A program made the translations under genes and the position numbers. The notes under the pieces are model-generated. The model had not been told where the DNA came from and did no database searches. It was given only the letters and a program-made list of their open reading frames with translations. A stretch of DNA of 23,676 nucleotides from Candidatus Bathyarchaeota archaeon (GTDB lineage Archaea > Thermoproteota > Bathyarchaeia > Bathyarchaeales > Bathycorpusculaceae), in assembly GCA_030589055.1 (NCBI GenBank), contig JAUUWK010000004.1, positions 1 through 23,676 on the forward strand, in the 5' to 3' direction. Below are positions 1 to 6,951 of this stretch, piece by piece (within the stretch, counting starts at the first letter, position 1; each line of letters begins with the position of its first letter).

Positions 1-1215
1 CGTTATGTCACCGACCATAGCAATGGTGACTCGTCCGTCTGTGAAGTTGTTGTCAGCTAAACTTGTTTCACCTGGGACTGCGGTTGCGTAGGCGCTTATG
101 ATGAAGTTGCCTTTGACGTAGCCTGTGGTGTTCCAGGGGAAGGTTAACGTGGTTGAGTCATTGCTGGCTAATGTGATGCTGGCAAAGGTGTTGATGACGG
201 TTGTGTTGGCGTAAGTGGTTACGTTGAAGGATTCTGCATAGTCGCCTTGATTCTCTACAGTGACGCTGACATTCAAGGAGAGTCCCTCTCCAACTACGGT
301 TTTAGAATGCGCGACCTCCGTTATGGTTAAGTTATGTGTTACAAGCGGATAATAGTCTTGATTGTTCCCGTTAAAAACGTATGGGGTGTCTCCTATTCCA
401 TCACTGCCAGTTTCGTTCTGATACGGTCCAGTGTAGAAGTCTGTTCCGTTGTAGTCGTTCCAGTGGTTGCCGCCACTAGGATAGCCCTGATCCCAAACAT
501 TTGCGCTGTCTCCCAGAACCGTCACCTGCTCCGCATAATACACGTTAAAGCTGTTACCGAAGAACTTGTTACCAGATGAATCATCCAAATAGACGCTGGG
601 AGCCCAGTTCGACCAAACCGTGTTACCAGAAAACGTGTTGTTAAACGACGAGATAAACGCGATCAGGCCAACATTCACAAAAACACTGCCAAAAAAACTG
701 TTAGCTATCATATTGTTGGATGATTCACTGAGGCATAAACCAATGCCCTCGTCTATGCCACCCACACCGACTTCTGAGAGATTGCAGCAATTAGCACCAT
801 CAAGCCGGATTCCAGAGTACGGAAACCCCCATCCTCCAGCCGGTCCTACTCCTACTCTATTGATGGAGACGTTATCTGCCAGTATGTGGAGACCGCCTGT
901 CATAAATCCAATGATAGACGCACTGTCTGCCACTACGACAAAACGAAAAATAGGTGCGTAATAACCCGGGTTAATCAGCGTGACGGATTTGTTTACAACG
1001 ACGGATTCAAGAGGATCGGGAAGCCAAATGTCCCAGCCCACTTTTATAGTGTCTCCATCGTTTGCAGCGTTTATAGCTTTTTGAAATGTAGGATAATCAT
1101 CTGGAACAATGATTGTTGTAGGCTCTGATTCCACTGGTTGAACGTTAAACCGTAACGTTAGCATGGACAGTAACAACACTAGAAACATTATCCGGTAGAT
1201 GAGTCTCTCCAACAT
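1..1215 (-). CDS. Secreted right-handed beta-helix (NosD-like) protein with CARDB domain, 3' end outside window
   Basis: A single open frame of 405 codons with no stop runs from ATG at 1215 to the left edge, so the C-terminus is missing. Residues 1-27 form a basic start and a hydrophobic core typical of a signal peptide. From about residue 36 there is the pectin-lyase/NosD opening (VPDDYPTFQKAINAANDGD), followed by Asn/Gly-rich beta-helix coils. At 249-291 comes the motif GNHWNDYNG ... GIGDTPYVFNGNNQDYYP, which commonly closes archaeal NosD repeats. Residues 292-395 read as a CARDB adhesion domain (NVSVTVENQGDYAESF, LADNNFTDGR). The last visible residues, VTIAMVGDIT, resemble the junction to a dockerin-like repeat; that part is inference. 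Expected location is the cell surface or outside the cell, with a binding or carbohydrate-related role. An in-frame stop precedes the ATG, so the start is well constrained. It stands alone behind its own TATA element. Confidence 0.85.
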   Translation of the reverse strand, partial: MLERLIYRIMFLVLLLSMLTLRFNVQPVESEPTTIIVPDDYPTFQKAINAANDGDTIKVGWDIWLPDPLESVVVNKSVTLINPGYYAPIFRFVVVADSASIIGFMTGGLHILADNVSINRVGVGPAGGWGFPYSGIRLDGANCCNLSEVGVGGIDEGIGLCLSESSNNMIANSFFGSVFVNVGLIAFISSFNNTFSGNTVWSNWAPSVYLDDSSGNKFFGNSFNVYYAEQVTVLGDSANVWDQGYPSGGNHWNDYNGTDFYTGPYQNETGSDGIGDTPYVFNGNNQDYYPLVTHNLTITEVAHSKTVVGEGLSLNVSVTVENQGDYAESFNVTTYANTTVINTFASITLASNDSTTLTFPWNTTGYVKGNFIISAYATAVPGETSLADNNFTDGRVTIAMVGDIT

Positions 1216-1247
1216 ATCACATCATAATAATAAGTATTCGCAATTCC

Positions 1248-1259
1248 TATATACTTATA
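1248..1259 (-). promoter_or_regulatory. TATA element of the NosD/CARDB gene
   Basis: On the minus strand the sequence CTATAAGTATATAG lies about 33-45 bases upstream of the ATG at 1215. It is A/T-only at its core and placed for a short leader. No clear ribosome binding site lies between it and the ATG. Its ends (CTATA and TATAG) are inverted copies of each other. Confidence 0.5.
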
Positions 1260-1260
1260 G

Positions 1261-1542
1261 TGGACTGCAGGGTTTAAACGCTTTATGAAAGATTGTTACT
1301 TCACATATTGGTGTCCATCGTGAGGTAGAGTGACCGGACATAGCAAGATAGAAGTCAAGAGTAGGATTTGGTGTTCTCATATCGGAGCCACGACCATGTC
1401 TGTGTTTAGGTAATGCGTTGTGACAGTACACTGAAAAAAAAGAGGAAGTTTGGTTTTGGCTTGCGGTGATCACGGTCTCTGTTACGCGCCCCAGCTTGGA
1501 GAGAAGCACCTAAAAAACAGAAAAAAGGGAGTTGCGGGATAC
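1261..1542. other. Non-coding or unrecognised stretch
   Basis: About 280 bases between the NosD promoter and the zinc-ribbon remnant. An 84-codon frame on the minus strand (1255-1509) has no family resemblance and overlaps the NosD promoter, so I do not call it. I see no tRNA, repeat or convincing hairpin. Confidence 0.4.
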
Positions 1543-1703
1543 ATGGCCACTAGACGTAGGTTTGGTTCAATTGAATTGTTTCGTGCTGCTGATCTACCTT
1601 AACTCGGTCTGTTTGGAAATGCAGGAGTTGTGGATATCGTGGAGCGTTAATCCTTGAAGATGGTAAACTAGCAGAAAAACTCAGAAAAGATTATCAAAAA
1701 GGA
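1543..1703 (+). pseudogene. Frameshifted small zinc-ribbon protein gene
   Basis: From ATG 1543 one frame gives MATRRRFGSIELFRAADLP and then meets TAA at 1600. In the frame beginning just after, the reading continues as SVWKCRSCGYRGALIL (from 1608), followed by EDGKLAEKLRKDYQK. That second part has the look of the C-terminal half of a small archaeal zinc-ribbon protein: CxxCGY, a hydrophobic strand, then an acidic/basic helix. The join needs a shift equal to one lost base near 1592-1608. Only one CxxC pair is visible, so the metal site would be incomplete even after repair. The frame runs on past 1703 into sequence antisense to the eL41 gene, so the original C-terminus is unclear. It converges on the minus-strand eL41/hxlB genes. 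Family identity is uncertain. Confidence 0.5.
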
Positions 1704-1720
1704 TCCATTATCTGCCAATC

Positions 1721-1807
1721 CTACTTGTATCTTGCCCGTCTTCTCTTTCTTTTTCTTTTGAGCTTTCTTTGTTTCTTCTTTTTCCACTTTGCGCGAATAT
1801 TTTGCAC
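1721..1807 (-). CDS. rpl41e: Ribosomal protein eL41 (L41e), very short gene
   Basis: Reading the minus strand from GTG at 1807 gives 28 residues ending at TAG 1721-1723. The last 24, RAKWKKKKQRKL then KRKRKRRRARYK, align without gaps to eukaryotic RPL41 (RAKWRKKRMRRL then KRKRRKMRQRSK, from memory), including RAKW, LKRKR and the end point. eL41 is a single basic helix in the large subunit at the bridge to the small subunit. The residue that matches the eukaryotic start Met is encoded by ATT (1796-1798); the nearest canonical start is the GTG three codons upstream, chosen here. The gene begins 18 bases after the stop of the 6-phospho-3-hexuloisomerase gene and in the same frame, so it is probably cotranscribed with it. 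It is far below usual gene-finder length limits. Its lysine codons explain the T-rich plus strand at 1725-1800. Confidence 0.8.
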   Translation of the reverse strand: MQNIRAKWKKKKQRKLKRKRKRRRARYK

Positions 1808-1825
1808 GCCCCAGAGTTCTCGTTC

Positions 1826-2425
1826 CTACTCTATTGTTGCATGTCTCCGCTTTAAATCCTCCTCAGTTCGTCCTAATCTATGCATCAACTCCACAATCAA
1901 ACCATCCAAAAAGACCATGCAATTGTTCTCGAAAATGCTTCCAAGAGGAGTTAGAGGTTCACTTTCGCCGACAAGCTGTCTAGCTAGATAATCTTCTTCT
2001 CTAGGCCAACCCATCTTCGTCCTCCCTTTAAGGGTTACAACGTGATTGACTATTTTCCCTAGAGGTGACTTTGGGAAGCTGGTTATGGCAACTACTGTTG
2101 TGCCGATTTCTTTGGCAGCAGTGCTTGCCGTTAGAACCATTCTTGTGGCTCCTGTGCCGGAAATGGCGATTAGCAAGTCTTCTTTTTCTGCAGCTGGTGT
2201 TATGGTTTCGCCTAAGAAATAGACGTTAAAGCCTAGATTCATCAAACGTAGGGCGAAGGCTCTGCCGACGAATCCGCTTCGTCCCATGCCTACAATAAAG
2301 ATTTTCTTATCCTTAGCCTTGAGTAGGAGCGCGATAAGTTGTTGAACTTCTTTTATGTTAAGTTCTTGGATGGAGTGCTTTATGCCGGAAATAATCTCCT
2401 GAGCCACCGCGTCCAACCATTCCAA
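1826..2425 (-). CDS. hxlB: 6-phospho-3-hexuloisomerase (PHI), SIS domain
   Basis: Interconverts D-arabino-hex-3-ulose 6-phosphate and fructose 6-phosphate in the ribulose monophosphate pathway, which many archaea run in reverse to make ribulose 5-phosphate. The 199 residues are one SIS domain of usual PHI length (MJ1247 is about 180). Visible motifs are VGMGRSGFVGRAFALRL (45-61), GETITPAAEKEDLL (72-85), SGTGAT (89-94) and the C-terminal end LKRRHATIE, matching the conserved RHCNLL-type tail. The start is TTG at 2425: an in-frame TGA lies three codons upstream and the ATG at 2420 is out of frame. The 3-hexulose-6-phosphate synthase partner is not in the window. The eL41 gene follows immediately, and the EcfT gene lies 41 bases upstream on the same strand, so the gene may be part of that transcript. 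Unrelated SIS proteins are possible but the tail favours PHI. Confidence 0.85.
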   Translation of the reverse strand: MEWLDAVAQEIISGIKHSIQELNIKEVQQLIALLLKAKDKKIFIVGMGRSGFVGRAFALRLMNLGFNVYFLGETITPAAEKEDLLIAISGTGATRMVLTASTAAKEIGTTVVAITSFPKSPLGKIVNHVVTLKGRTKMGWPREEDYLARQLVGESEPLTPLGSIFENNCMVFLDGLIVELMHRLGRTEEDLKRRHATIE

Positions 2426-2466
2426 CTTCTTTCAAGCTCCGAAAAACCCATACATAAACGCCCATA

Positions 2467-3276
2467 TTAAAAATATTGCGGTTCAAAAAACCTCCCTAAA
2501 ATATCGTTCATAGATGGGATTCCGAGGAATAGGCGAACGTAAATCGCGAGTGCCAAGATTCCAACGGTTATGACTATCAAAACGAGGTCGCCTCTATGCA
2601 TTTTGAGCACGTATAGGTTTGTGCGGCTTTCGGTTGCTCCCCATGCACGGGACTCCATAGCTTCAGCTAATTCTAGGCTTCTGCGAATTGCGCTCACAAT
2701 TAAGGGTATAAGGATTGGGATGTAATTTCTGATTCGTTTCAAAAAATTTCCACGTTCAAGCTCCAAGCCTCTTGCCTTCTGAGCATCCATAATTGTTTGG
2801 GCTTCTTCGGCTAGAACAGGTACAAATCGCACTGCGGTTGTGAAGGCGAAACAGAATTCGTAAGGTATGTGAGTTTGTTCTAAGGCTAAGCCTAAATGGT
2901 CTGGAGAAGTTGTGAGGAAGAAGACGGAGAAGGATTCAACGAGGACTATGAAGCGTAGAGTCATGGCTACTGCGTGTTCTAGGTTAAAGGCCGTGACTAT
3001 GTAGCCTGCGCTGATGAATGAGAAGATGAAGTTTGTTAGGAAAATCACTGCGGCTAGAAATGTTGCTCCTCGCATGGAGCGAAGCCATTCACGTTTGACA
3101 CCAGCCAAGATGACGAAAGGAACTTGCATCAAAAAGAGTATCATTAACGGTATTAGTTCTAAGAAGATTATTGCCGTTGTGAAAATTGCGCAGACATAAA
3201 TGAATTTTATTCTTGGGTCGAGGTTGTGGATTGGCGAGTAGACCCTTCGAAATTTCAATCCATCAAAAACGCTCAT
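2467..3276 (-). CDS. ecfT: ECF transporter transmembrane component EcfT
   Basis: Membrane scaffold that links two ATPases to a substrate-binding S-component in energy-coupling-factor vitamin/metal importers (CbiQ/EcfT family). The 269 residues have hydrophobic segments at about 27-60, 70-95, 104-122, 140-155, 183-198 and 232-252. The two EcfT coupling signatures are present: QKARG at 166-170 and ESRAWG at 208-213, each in a cytoplasmic helix with charged flanks. The ATG start overlaps the stop of the upstream ATPase gene by four bases, which indicates translational coupling. Together with the two genes upstream it forms a complete A-A-T module. No S-component gene is nearby, so the substrate cannot be read from context. 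Confidence 0.93.
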   Translation of the reverse strand: MSVFDGLKFRRVYSPIHNLDPRIKFIYVCAIFTTAIIFLELIPLMILFLMQVPFVILAGVKREWLRSMRGATFLAAVIFLTNFIFSFISAGYIVTAFNLEHAVAMTLRFIVLVESFSVFFLTTSPDHLGLALEQTHIPYEFCFAFTTAVRFVPVLAEEAQTIMDAQKARGLELERGNFLKRIRNYIPILIPLIVSAIRRSLELAEAMESRAWGATESRTNLYVLKMHRGDLVLIVITVGILALAIYVRLFLGIPSMNDILGRFFEPQYF

Positions 3277-4097
3277 TTTACTTTTCTCTCCAAAAAATTG
3301 AGCAGTTCTTCTCGTGCCTCATAGATGTCGATGACTTCTTTGGGGAGTCCAAAATCAGATAATCGTAGAAAGATTTGGGTTATTTGTGGTGGTACGATTG
3401 ATGCTTGAATTAAGATTTCAGGGTTTGTAAGTACTTTTCGCGCTTCACCGTCAGCTGTTATCTTTCCTTGCCTCATTAACAGTACTCTTGGGTTGCACTC
3501 AGCTACGAATTCCACATCGTGTGTGACGATGATTATGGTTTTTCTTTGAGTTTTCATTTGGAGGATGAATTGAAGAAGTTTTTCTTTTTGTCGGTGGTCT
3601 TGTCCTATAGTTGGTTCATCTAATATCAGTATTTTTGGGTTCCATGCCAAAACTGAAGCTAAGGCTACACGTTTTCTTTCTCCGCCGCTGAGCATAAAGG
3701 GCGAGGTTTTTCTGTACTGTGCCAAGTCTAAAAGCTTTAGAGCCCATGTCACTCGACTTTTTATTGTTTTTTCTTTAAACCCAAAATTCTTCAGCCCGAA
3801 GGCTATTTCTTGTTCTACTGTTTCGCTGAAAAGCTGGCTGTCTGGGTTTTGGAAGACAAATCCGACTTTTCTGGCTAGTTTTGCGACGCTAACCTTTGTT
3901 GTGTCAACTCCGTCAATGAGTACGGTTCCTCTTGTGGCCTTCAGCAATCCGTTGAAGTGTTTAACCAAGGTTGTTTTTCCAGCGCCGTTTTCTCCCATTA
4001 TAGCTACAAAGTCGCCGTTTTTGATCTTTAAGGATGCACCTTTTAGTGCCTCTACACCGTTTGGATATGTGAAGTAAACGTTTTCAACTTCGATCAT
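3273..4097 (-). CDS. ecfA2: ECF transporter ATPase EcfA (second subunit)
   Basis: ABC ATPase powering the ECF importer on the cytoplasmic side. All catalytic motifs are visible in the 274 residues: Walker A GENGAGKTT (35-43), Q-loop FQNPDSQLF (82-90), which is typical of CbiO/EcfA proteins, signature LSGGERKRVALA (136-147), Walker B ILILDEPT (156-163) with Glu161, and the switch His193 in VTHDVEF. The C-terminal 60 residues follow the EcfA-specific extension. The ATG at 4097 coincides by one base with the stop of the next upstream ATPase gene, and its own stop overlaps the EcfT start, so the three genes form one translationally coupled unit. Numbering the two ATPases 1 and 2 is arbitrary here. 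Confidence 0.93.
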   Translation of the reverse strand: MIEVENVYFTYPNGVEALKGASLKIKNGDFVAIMGENGAGKTTLVKHFNGLLKATRGTVLIDGVDTTKVSVAKLARKVGFVFQNPDSQLFSETVEQEIAFGLKNFGFKEKTIKSRVTWALKLLDLAQYRKTSPFMLSGGERKRVALASVLAWNPKILILDEPTIGQDHRQKEKLLQFILQMKTQRKTIIIVTHDVEFVAECNPRVLLMRQGKITADGEARKVLTNPEILIQASIVPPQITQIFLRLSDFGLPKEVIDIYEAREELLNFLERKVK

Positions 4098-4945
4098 TAG
4101 CTTTTGAGAACCTCCCTTAGCATGGTTGCCATTTCATCTGAACTCAACGGGATGGTGTTGCTGAGGCTTACTCTGTCTTTCTGGAGTATCTGGTAGAGGC
4201 GTGTTGGCTTTGGAATTCCAACTCCAATCAGGCGTGCTTCTTCCGAGCTTAGAATCTTACGGGGTTCTCCATCGAGAACAATTCTTCCATCGTCCATTAT
4301 AACTATGTGATTTGCATATTTTGCAGTTAAGTCAAGTCTATGTTCAACAAGAACTACGGTGACTCCGAGTTTTCTGTTTAAATCATAAATGACTTCAAAT
4401 ATTCTCTTTGCACCCAAAGGGTCAAGGAAGGATGTTGGCTCGTCTAGGACTATTACTTCTGGCTGCATAGCTAAAACTGATGCGATTGCTACACGTTGTT
4501 GTTGTCCGCCTGAAAGTTCATGGGGCGCCCTTTCTCTTAAATCATATATGCCTGTAAGGTTAAGCGCTGAGTCTACTCTCTTGCGCATTTCTTCTCTTGG
4601 GACTCCGAGGTTTTCAAGTCCGAAGGCTACGTCTTTCTCTACGGAAAGGGCGAAAAGTTGGTTTTCTGGGTTTTGGAAAACAAGTCCTACGTGTTTTGCC
4701 ATTTCATAGATTTGGTGTTCAGCAACTTTAAGCCCGATTACTGTTACTTCGCCTTCTAGTTCGCCTTGGTAGAAATTTGGGATTAACGCGTTAAAGCATC
4801 GGCAAAGGGTTGTTTTTCCGCATCCGCTTGGGCCTGTGATTAGGACAAATTCGCCTTTCTCGATTTTTATGGAAACGTCTTTAATTGAGGGTTTTGTTCC
4901 ACCGGGATAAGTGTATGTGAGGTTCTTTGTTTCGATTATTGACAT
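4097..4945 (-). CDS. ecfA1: ECF transporter ATPase EcfA (first subunit)
   Basis: The second ABC ATPase of the module; ECF importers usually carry a pair. The 282 residues contain Walker A GPSGCGKTT (38-46), Q-loop VFQNPENQLF (89-98), signature LSGGQQQRVAIA (144-155), Walker B VIVLDEPT (164-171) with Glu169, and the switch His202 in LVEHR. All catalytic residues are intact in both ATPases, so neither site looks degenerate. The start is ATG at 4945. About 40 bases separate it from the end of the DHH gene upstream on the same strand, so the transporter may be read as the distal part of a transcript that begins at prefoldin beta. Confidence 0.93.
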   Translation of the reverse strand: MSIIETKNLTYTYPGGTKPSIKDVSIKIEKGEFVLITGPSGCGKTTLCRCFNALIPNFYQGELEGEVTVIGLKVAEHQIYEMAKHVGLVFQNPENQLFALSVEKDVAFGLENLGVPREEMRKRVDSALNLTGIYDLRERAPHELSGGQQQRVAIASVLAMQPEVIVLDEPTSFLDPLGAKRIFEVIYDLNRKLGVTVVLVEHRLDLTAKYANHIVIMDDGRIVLDGEPRKILSSEEARLIGVGIPKPTRLYQILQKDRVSLSNTIPLSSDEMATMLREVLKS

Positions 4946-4984
4946 GCTTGTGGTGCCTGCCTATTTGTAAGCGGGTCTGTTTTC

Positions 4985-5995
4985 TCATTTAAGAGTAGCT
5001 ACTTGATTATTGGTTAATTTTCCCTTTAAAAGCCCTAAGCAATGTTCAAGTCCGGTTTCAATGTTTCCTGCCCCGTTGACTCCGGCGGCTGTAGAGTGCC
5101 CACCGCCCATACCGTGCAGATATTCTCCTAATGGTTTGGCTATATCCTTGCCAAGGTGGATGCATGTTTTTTTGTGGAATTCGCGGGTTGAACGTAAACT
5201 GATTTCTAGGCTTCCATCTTTCTGTCCAGCCACAACTGCGATGTGAGCGCCTAATTCGATTATTGCTCTTGCTGCTGAGGCTTGATAAGCGCTGACATGT
5301 GAAAACGCGAGTATCCAATTGTTGATTCTGACGAGTTTGGTTCTTTCGGAGGCTTTTAGTCTTGCGACGCGTTCTGAAAATTCCATGGGTAAAGAAAGCA
5401 GAGACAACGTCTCTTGCGCGTTTACGCCAGCTTCACTCAGTTCTGCAACTGTCTTTAGCGTGGATGAGTTGGCTATGATGAAGTGGCGTGTGTCGAAGGC
5501 TATGCCTAGAAAAAGTGCTTTTGCCTCGTTTTCGCTGGGTTTAACGTCTGTCTGCTTGTAGAAGTCGTAGACCACTTCGCATGTTGATGAGGCTTCTTCG
5601 TTTGTTATGGATAGTTTTGCCATTTGCTGTGTTTCTGGGTGTGGTGCATGATGGTCGATGACTATGATTGGTGCTTTTGAGTTTTTCACTTTTTCAGCTA
5701 ACTTGTTTAGTTGTTGGATTGTGTTAGTATCTAACAGTATTATGGCATCAGAGTTTTCCACGTTAGGTTGTGTTTCCACTTCTATGGGCAAATGCTTGAG
5801 GAGATGTTTTGAAAGTCGGCTCATTCCGTGGGCTAGTCCGATCTCTACTTCGAGATTGGGTTTGAAATGTTTTAATAGGCTTTTGAAGGCGTAGGCTGAA
5901 CAGATAGCGTCGGGGTCAGCGTTGTGGTGACATAGCAAAACGACAAGTTCGGCATCTGTTTCATCTAGGATTTTGGTTATTTCTTGGAATGACAT
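4985..5995 (-). CDS. DHH/DHHA1 family phosphoesterase (NrnA/RecJ-like)
   Basis: Predicted manganese-dependent phosphodiesterase acting on short oligonucleotides, nucleotide dinucleotides or related substrates. The 336 residues show the DHH motifs in order: HHNADPD (23-29), Asp89 in ILLDTN, VIDHHAPHP (112-120) and Asp168 in AFDTRHF. The C-terminal DHHA1 substrate domain ends in GMGGGHSTAAGVNGAG (295-310), the usual glycine-rich binding motif. The length and this arrangement match stand-alone archaeal DHH proteins rather than full RecJ. The ATG at 5995 lies inside the end of the DUF3194-type gene (19-base overlap), so the two are translationally coupled. Genes of this kind follow prefoldin beta and DUF3194 in other archaea, which supports orthology. 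The exact substrate cannot be told from sequence. Confidence 0.9.
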   Translation of the reverse strand: MSFQEITKILDETDAELVVLLCHHNADPDAICSAYAFKSLLKHFKPNLEVEIGLAHGMSRLSKHLLKHLPIEVETQPNVENSDAIILLDTNTIQQLNKLAEKVKNSKAPIIVIDHHAPHPETQQMAKLSITNEEASSTCEVVYDFYKQTDVKPSENEAKALFLGIAFDTRHFIIANSSTLKTVAELSEAGVNAQETLSLLSLPMEFSERVARLKASERTKLVRINNWILAFSHVSAYQASAARAIIELGAHIAVVAGQKDGSLEISLRSTREFHKKTCIHLGKDIAKPLGEYLHGMGGGHSTAAGVNGAGNIETGLEHCLGLLKGKLTNNQVATLK

Positions 5996-6279
5996 GCTAG
6001 TTCCTTTAAGTAGTTTTCAGCTGAGTTGAAGGCTTTTTTTACTGTTTCGTCGGCAAGTTTTTGCACATTGAAGTTTTTCATTAGTGGTGATAGGGAAATG
6101 TCAACGTCAACGGTGAGCTTCACAGGTTTTGCTCCTTCTGTTTCCACACTTATATTCAATGTTTCTATTCTTTTTGAGGAAACTTTGGCTAGGATATATT
6201 CTCTAGCGGTTTTCTCCACAATTGAGCAGAGGTTTTCAATTTGTTCACTGTCCAGCTCTGGTAAGCCTAGTTCTTCCAC
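5977..6279 (-). CDS. DUF3194-type protein
   Basis: A 100-residue archaeal protein of unknown function. The recognition rests on size, composition (helical N-terminus, then alternating strands at VKLTVDVDIS near residues 53-62, then a helix) and position directly after prefoldin beta, where DUF3194 proteins occur in many archaea. The start is GTG at 6279 with GGTGGAAAA about 6 bases upstream acting as a ribosome binding site; an ATG at 6295 is out of frame. It ends inside the DHH gene with a 19-base overlap. Context suggests a link to RNA or protein quality control, but no catalytic motif is visible. Confidence 0.72.
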   Translation of the reverse strand: MEELGLPELDSEQIENLCSIVEKTAREYILAKVSSKRIETLNISVETEGAKPVKLTVDVDISLSPLMKNFNVQKLADETVKKAFNSAENYLKELACHSKK

Positions 6280-6305
6280 CGTTTTTCCACCACATGATTT
6301 TGGGG

Positions 6306-6671
6306 TTAGGACGGTGTAACAGGGCTTAGGTCTTTTTGGAGTTTTATCTGCAAGTTTTTTAGTTGTCCTCGTAAGCGTTCTTCTTGTTTTCCGAGAACTT
6401 GGGCTCGCATGTTAAGTAGCTCTTTTCGTTCGTTTAGGTCAGTGGTTACTTTTGTTTTTTCGTCTTTTACTAGAAGCGAGCCTATTGCTTTGTATATGAC
6501 TGCGTCGTCTGCCAGTTTTTTTAGTTCGCTTTGAGCTTGTTCTATTTCTGTTAGTTCAAGTTCCACTTGCTGTTTCTGTGCTAAAACTGTTTGAAGAGTC
6601 TGCTGTAACTGTTGAAGTCTAAGTAAACGTTCCTGAATGTTGGGTGGAAGTTTCGAAATTTCATCACTCAC
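6306..6671 (-). CDS. pfdB: Prefoldin subunit beta
   Basis: Part of the hexameric prefoldin chaperone (two alpha, four beta subunits) that captures unfolded proteins and hands them to the thermosome. The 121 residues have the family design: an N-terminal helix rich in Leu/Gln (about 10-50), the central beta hairpin with YKAIGSLLVK (60-69), which is highly conserved in beta subunits, and a C-terminal helix (about 79-115) that pairs with the first as a coiled coil. The start is GTG at 6671, preceded by AAGGT eight bases upstream. An A/T-rich block TTTAATTAAT at about 6710-6720 is placed as its promoter. It is the first gene of a minus-strand cluster with DUF3194 and DHH. The alpha subunit is not in the window. 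Confidence 0.93.
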   Translation of the reverse strand: MSDEISKLPPNIQERLLRLQQLQQTLQTVLAQKQQVELELTEIEQAQSELKKLADDAVIYKAIGSLLVKDEKTKVTTDLNERKELLNMRAQVLGKQEERLRGQLKNLQIKLQKDLSPVTPS

Positions 6672-6708
6672 TTTAAATTACCTTCATCTGCACAGCAATA
6701 CATCACAG

Positions 6709-6721
6709 CAATTAATTAAAC
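6709..6721 (-). promoter_or_regulatory. Probable TATA element of the prefoldin beta operon
   Basis: The minus-strand block GTTTAATTAATTG lies about 40-50 bases upstream of the GTG at 6671. It is the only strongly A/T-biased element there. Assigned by position and composition only. Confidence 0.35.
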
Positions 6722-6951
6722 ATTTTCTCCAACATTAATAATTGTCAGTGTGTGAAGGTTATTGGAAAACAGATCATATATGGAGCCGAATATCGATGAT
6801 ACACGAAATCTATAGGGGCCATCGCTTTTTGGCTTGCGCGACAATTCCGCAAGCATTTACATCAAAACCAGAAAAAATCCACATCAACTTAGGCAACAAG
6901 TTCAAGAGATTCTACTATCATGAATGAACGCGCGCTTTAGGTGAAAACTAA

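Noticed and set aside
334..1128. Plus-strand frames at 334-579, 620-961 and 886-1128
   Set aside because: They are antisense to a continuous 405-codon minus-strand gene with signal peptide, beta-helix and CARDB features.
1255..1509. 84-codon minus-strand frame
   Set aside because: No family resemblance, overlaps the promoter of the NosD-like gene, and its composition does not look coding.
1725..1991. Plus-strand hydrophobic 88-codon frame that looks like a membrane protein
   Set aside because: The hydrophobic run is the reverse complement of the lysine/arginine codons of eL41, and the rest is antisense to hxlB.
6742..6927. 61-codon plus-strand frame between pfdB and the GNAT gene
   Set aside because: Starts with a TTG in the promoter region of prefoldin beta and shows no recognisable domain. 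A decayed gene is possible but not supportable.
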